A program made the position numbers and the translations under genes. Of a DNA stretch of 64,000 bases, positions 62,212 to 64,000 are shown piece by piece. Positions within the stretch are counted from its first letter, which is position 1; each line of letters opens with the position of its first letter. The notes beneath the pieces were generated by a model. It was not told the origin of the DNA and did no database searches. It saw only the letters and a program-made list of their open reading frames with translations. Origin of the DNA: Zygotorulaspora mrakii (Eukaryota; Ascomycota; Saccharomycetes; Saccharomycetales; Saccharomycetaceae); the NCBI RefSeq assembly GCF_013402915.1, contig NC_050723.1, positions 682,001 to 746,000 of the forward strand. Reading direction: 5' to 3'.

Positions 62212-64000
62212 CTAGTTGGTGTTGAGGAGCGCGCTGCTTGACCAGATGGCAGCGACGATGGTTTCAGCATCGTCGTCAAATGTCTCCTTCAGTTCGTCGA
62301 GCAGGATTTGCTTATTCTTGTGTTCTCGGATGTTGTCCAGAATGTAATCAACAAGCTCGTCTTCGTACACTCCGAGGTACTCTTTGATCAGCTCATCGAC
62401 AACCTTGGAGTGGCGGAGTGCGTGTAGACGCTGGTCGAGCTGGGCCTGCGTGAATGGCAGATCGTCTGCGAGCGGCCCGGCCGAGGGCCGCTCGCGATCG
62501 ACTTTAGTTGCGGGCGTGTTGAGTGGCATGGCAACGGATGGAGCCGCTGACAAGTCAGCAGCTCCATCCAGCGATTTGTCGATGGCCTTCTTGAACGCAA
62601 ACTTGATCTTAAACTGTTTAAGCTCCGCGCTTGACTCTGGTGGCTCGGAGATATTATCTTGTGCGGGTGCGGAGGCGGCGGCGAGGCCAGACTCGTCGCC
62701 CGGCTTCTCATCAGAGGCGTTCGTGTCAGCAGTCTGCGATACCTTCGAGATCGACGAGATGGTTTGTTCGCCGTGTTGTTCCCTGTCGACAGCGTCCTTC
62801 CGCTCCTCTGCAGCTTTGAAGGCCCTGTGGTGGTCGTAATACTGGTCGTGAGCTTGGTGCAGCAGCTCTTTCAAAAATAGTGGCCTTCTCTTTTCTAGTT
62901 TCTGCTCGTAATTCTCCGCTCCTCTGATGCTGGCTTGCAGCGATCGTATTCTCGGTTCAATTTGGGAATGGAGACGATTTAGCATGTCTTCATATTCGCG
63001 AGCGGATTGTTCTTTTTCTTTTTCCAATCTGCGAGTCTCGATTGCGTAGTCATCTTCGTCTTCACCTCCTGCCCGTTGCTCATCGCCCTCTGCGTCAGTA
63101 CCCTCGTCATTATCATCAGCATCATCGTCAGAATCTATGTTTTCGTTCCGACTTTTCCGTATTTGACGGAACATTTTCATCATTTGCTGTCTCCGGCGCT
63201 CACTCTCTTCGTACATTTGATGCTCCCGTTTCTCCTTTTCTATGCTAACAACCTTTGTTCTGAATTCAACAATATCCTTGCAGAGTTGTTCCAATGAATC
63301 TTTTGGCAGATCACTTAAGGTGCTGAGATCTATCTGGTAGTTAACCGATGAGAAATCATCTTCGGTCGCTGTACCTCTGGATGGTTCTAAGTTCTGGATC
63401 GCGGTTTTTAATGTTTCAACGAGAGCTGCATTAGTCTCAGGAACTGCAGCCCCTTCCTCCTTGACGAATTGACTTGTTTGTGAGTCCATATGAAACTCTA
63501 CACCGGCGATTGGATTGCTGAACAGAGAACGTAACGTCTGGCAAATATGACTATATAATTTCTCATTCCCTTGCTTGAATCGTACAAACACATCTTGGAC
63601 CTCGAGGCCAACAAAGTGAAGAGTTGTCCAACACTCAAAAAGGTCAGTTTGATCGTCCTGGGCGTGTGAAGTTTGTGCTGAAAGTTGTATGCATTTTGAA
63701 ATGATACGTTCTATACTCTCATTGGATAAACTGCTGCGCAATCCTTGAAACGCCACTGTGTGCAGCCGCTGCTCTGATGAAATAGGAAGAAAATGCTTCA
63801 GTGATTGATATTTTGTACCTCCTTCAGTGGCTTTAATATCGTTGCCAGTGAGAAGTTCGGCATTGGAGGGGTCCGAATCTTCACTTTGTTTCTGTTTCGT
63901 ACCAGTACGTTGTTTTCGTGAATTTTTGAGGTTTCCATGCTTCTGGACAACTTTCTGAAGAGAGTGTTCAAGTTTTGCTAAGTCGGCCTTTAGAATCGGT
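62212..64000 (-). CDS. SNU71: U1 snRNP protein Snu71 (C-terminal part, cut by window edge)
   Basis: Yeast-specific U1 snRNP component that, with Prp40, helps 5' splice-site recognition. The frame is open from the stop at 62212 to the right edge (about 596 codons), so the start lies outside the window; a GTG near 63756 is not the start. C-terminal PWI-type domain at about 62220-62480 (KVVDELIKEYLGVYEDELVD, YILDNIREHKNKQILLDELK), preceded by long charged coiled coils (RLEKEKEQSAREYEDMLNRL) and an acidic stretch (DSDDDADDNDEGTDAEGDE). Position next to MSB2 matches YGR014W-YGR013W. Confidence 0.92.
   Translation of the reverse strand, partial: PILKADLAKLEHSLQKVVQKHGNLKNSRKQRTGTKQKQSEDSDPSNAELLTGNDIKATEGGTKYQSLKHFLPISSEQRLHTVAFQGLRSSLSNESIERIISKCIQLSAQTSHAQDDQTDLFECWTTLHFVGLEVQDVFVRFKQGNEKLYSHICQTLRSLFSNPIAGVEFHMDSQTSQFVKEEGAAVPETNAALVETLKTAIQNLEPSRGTATEDDFSSVNYQIDLSTLSDLPKDSLEQLCKDIVEFRTKVVSIEKEKREHQMYEESERRRQQMMKMFRQIRKSRNENIDSDDDADDNDEGTDAEGDEQRAGGEDEDDYAIETRRLEKEKEQSAREYEDMLNRLHSQIEPRIRSLQASIRGAENYEQKLEKRRPLFLKELLHQAHDQYYDHHRAFKAAEERKDAVDREQHGEQTISSISKVSQTADTNASDEKPGDESGLAAASAPAQDNISEPPESSAELKQFKIKFAFKKAIDKSLDGAADLSAAPSVAMPLNTPATKVDRERPSAGPLADDLPFTQAQLDQRLHALRHSKVVDELIKEYLGVYEDELVDYILDNIREHKNKQILLDELKETFDDDAETIVAAIWSSSALLNTN

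Overview
This is a nuclear chromosome segment of a budding yeast in the Saccharomycetaceae. Genes are compact and almost all intronless, tRNAs and promoter motifs match Saccharomyces cerevisiae closely, and nearly every protein is recognisable as an S. cerevisiae orthologue. Gene order points to a lineage that did not undergo the whole-genome duplication (Kluyveromyces, Lachancea, Torulaspora or Zygosaccharomyces type). From about 8.3 to 43.6 kb, genes that S. cerevisiae splits between chromosome V (YER071-083) and IX (YIL067-075) are interleaved. From about 45 to 64 kb, genes from chromosome VII (YGR013-023) and XII (YLR329-332) are interleaved in the same way. A mitochondrial class 2 dihydroorotate dehydrogenase (URA9 type), absent from S. 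cerevisiae, agrees with this. I cannot name the species.

Layout. 1-6.1 kb: 5' part of PEP1/VPS10, FUS3 and ACH1 (order of S. cerevisiae YBL017C-015W). 6.2-8.1 kb: a synteny junction with tRNA-Ile, an eroded LTR, a small HAD phosphatase gene and tRNA-Lys. 8.3-31.3 kb: GET2, URA9, UTP7, RPN2, SER33/SER3, AIM9, YER079W, HOP1, ICP55, PCI8, MRX1, MAM33. 31.5-34 kb: solo LTR, tRNA-Ala, RPS24 with an intron. 34.7-43.6 kb: ALD5, VTC1, TDA2, SEC6 and an LCCL-domain membrane protein. 43.6-44.9 kb: a second synteny junction with degraded coding relics. 44.9-64 kb: MID2/MTL1, DPC29, VMA7, CHS5, UGA1, YGR017W, solo LTR, tRNA-Leu, REC102 (intron), YGR016W, EAT1, MSB2 and SNU71, which runs off the right edge.

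Shared themes. HOP1 and REC102 act in meiotic recombination. FUS3, MSB2 and MID2/MTL1 act in MAP-kinase and surface signalling. RPN2, UTP7 and VTC1 carry the promoter motifs expected of their regulons (PACE, PAC/RRPE, CACGTG). All three LTR copies lie head-to-head upstream of tRNA genes, as expected of a Ty1/copia-like element targeting Pol III genes. I see no bacterial-type system, CRISPR array or dedicated defence locus. The least explained material is the two relic regions (18.6-19.2 kb and 43.7-44.8 kb), the LTR family, and the enlarged tRNA-Leu intron. Several start codons were set to the first ATG because longer frames begin at TTG or GTG.
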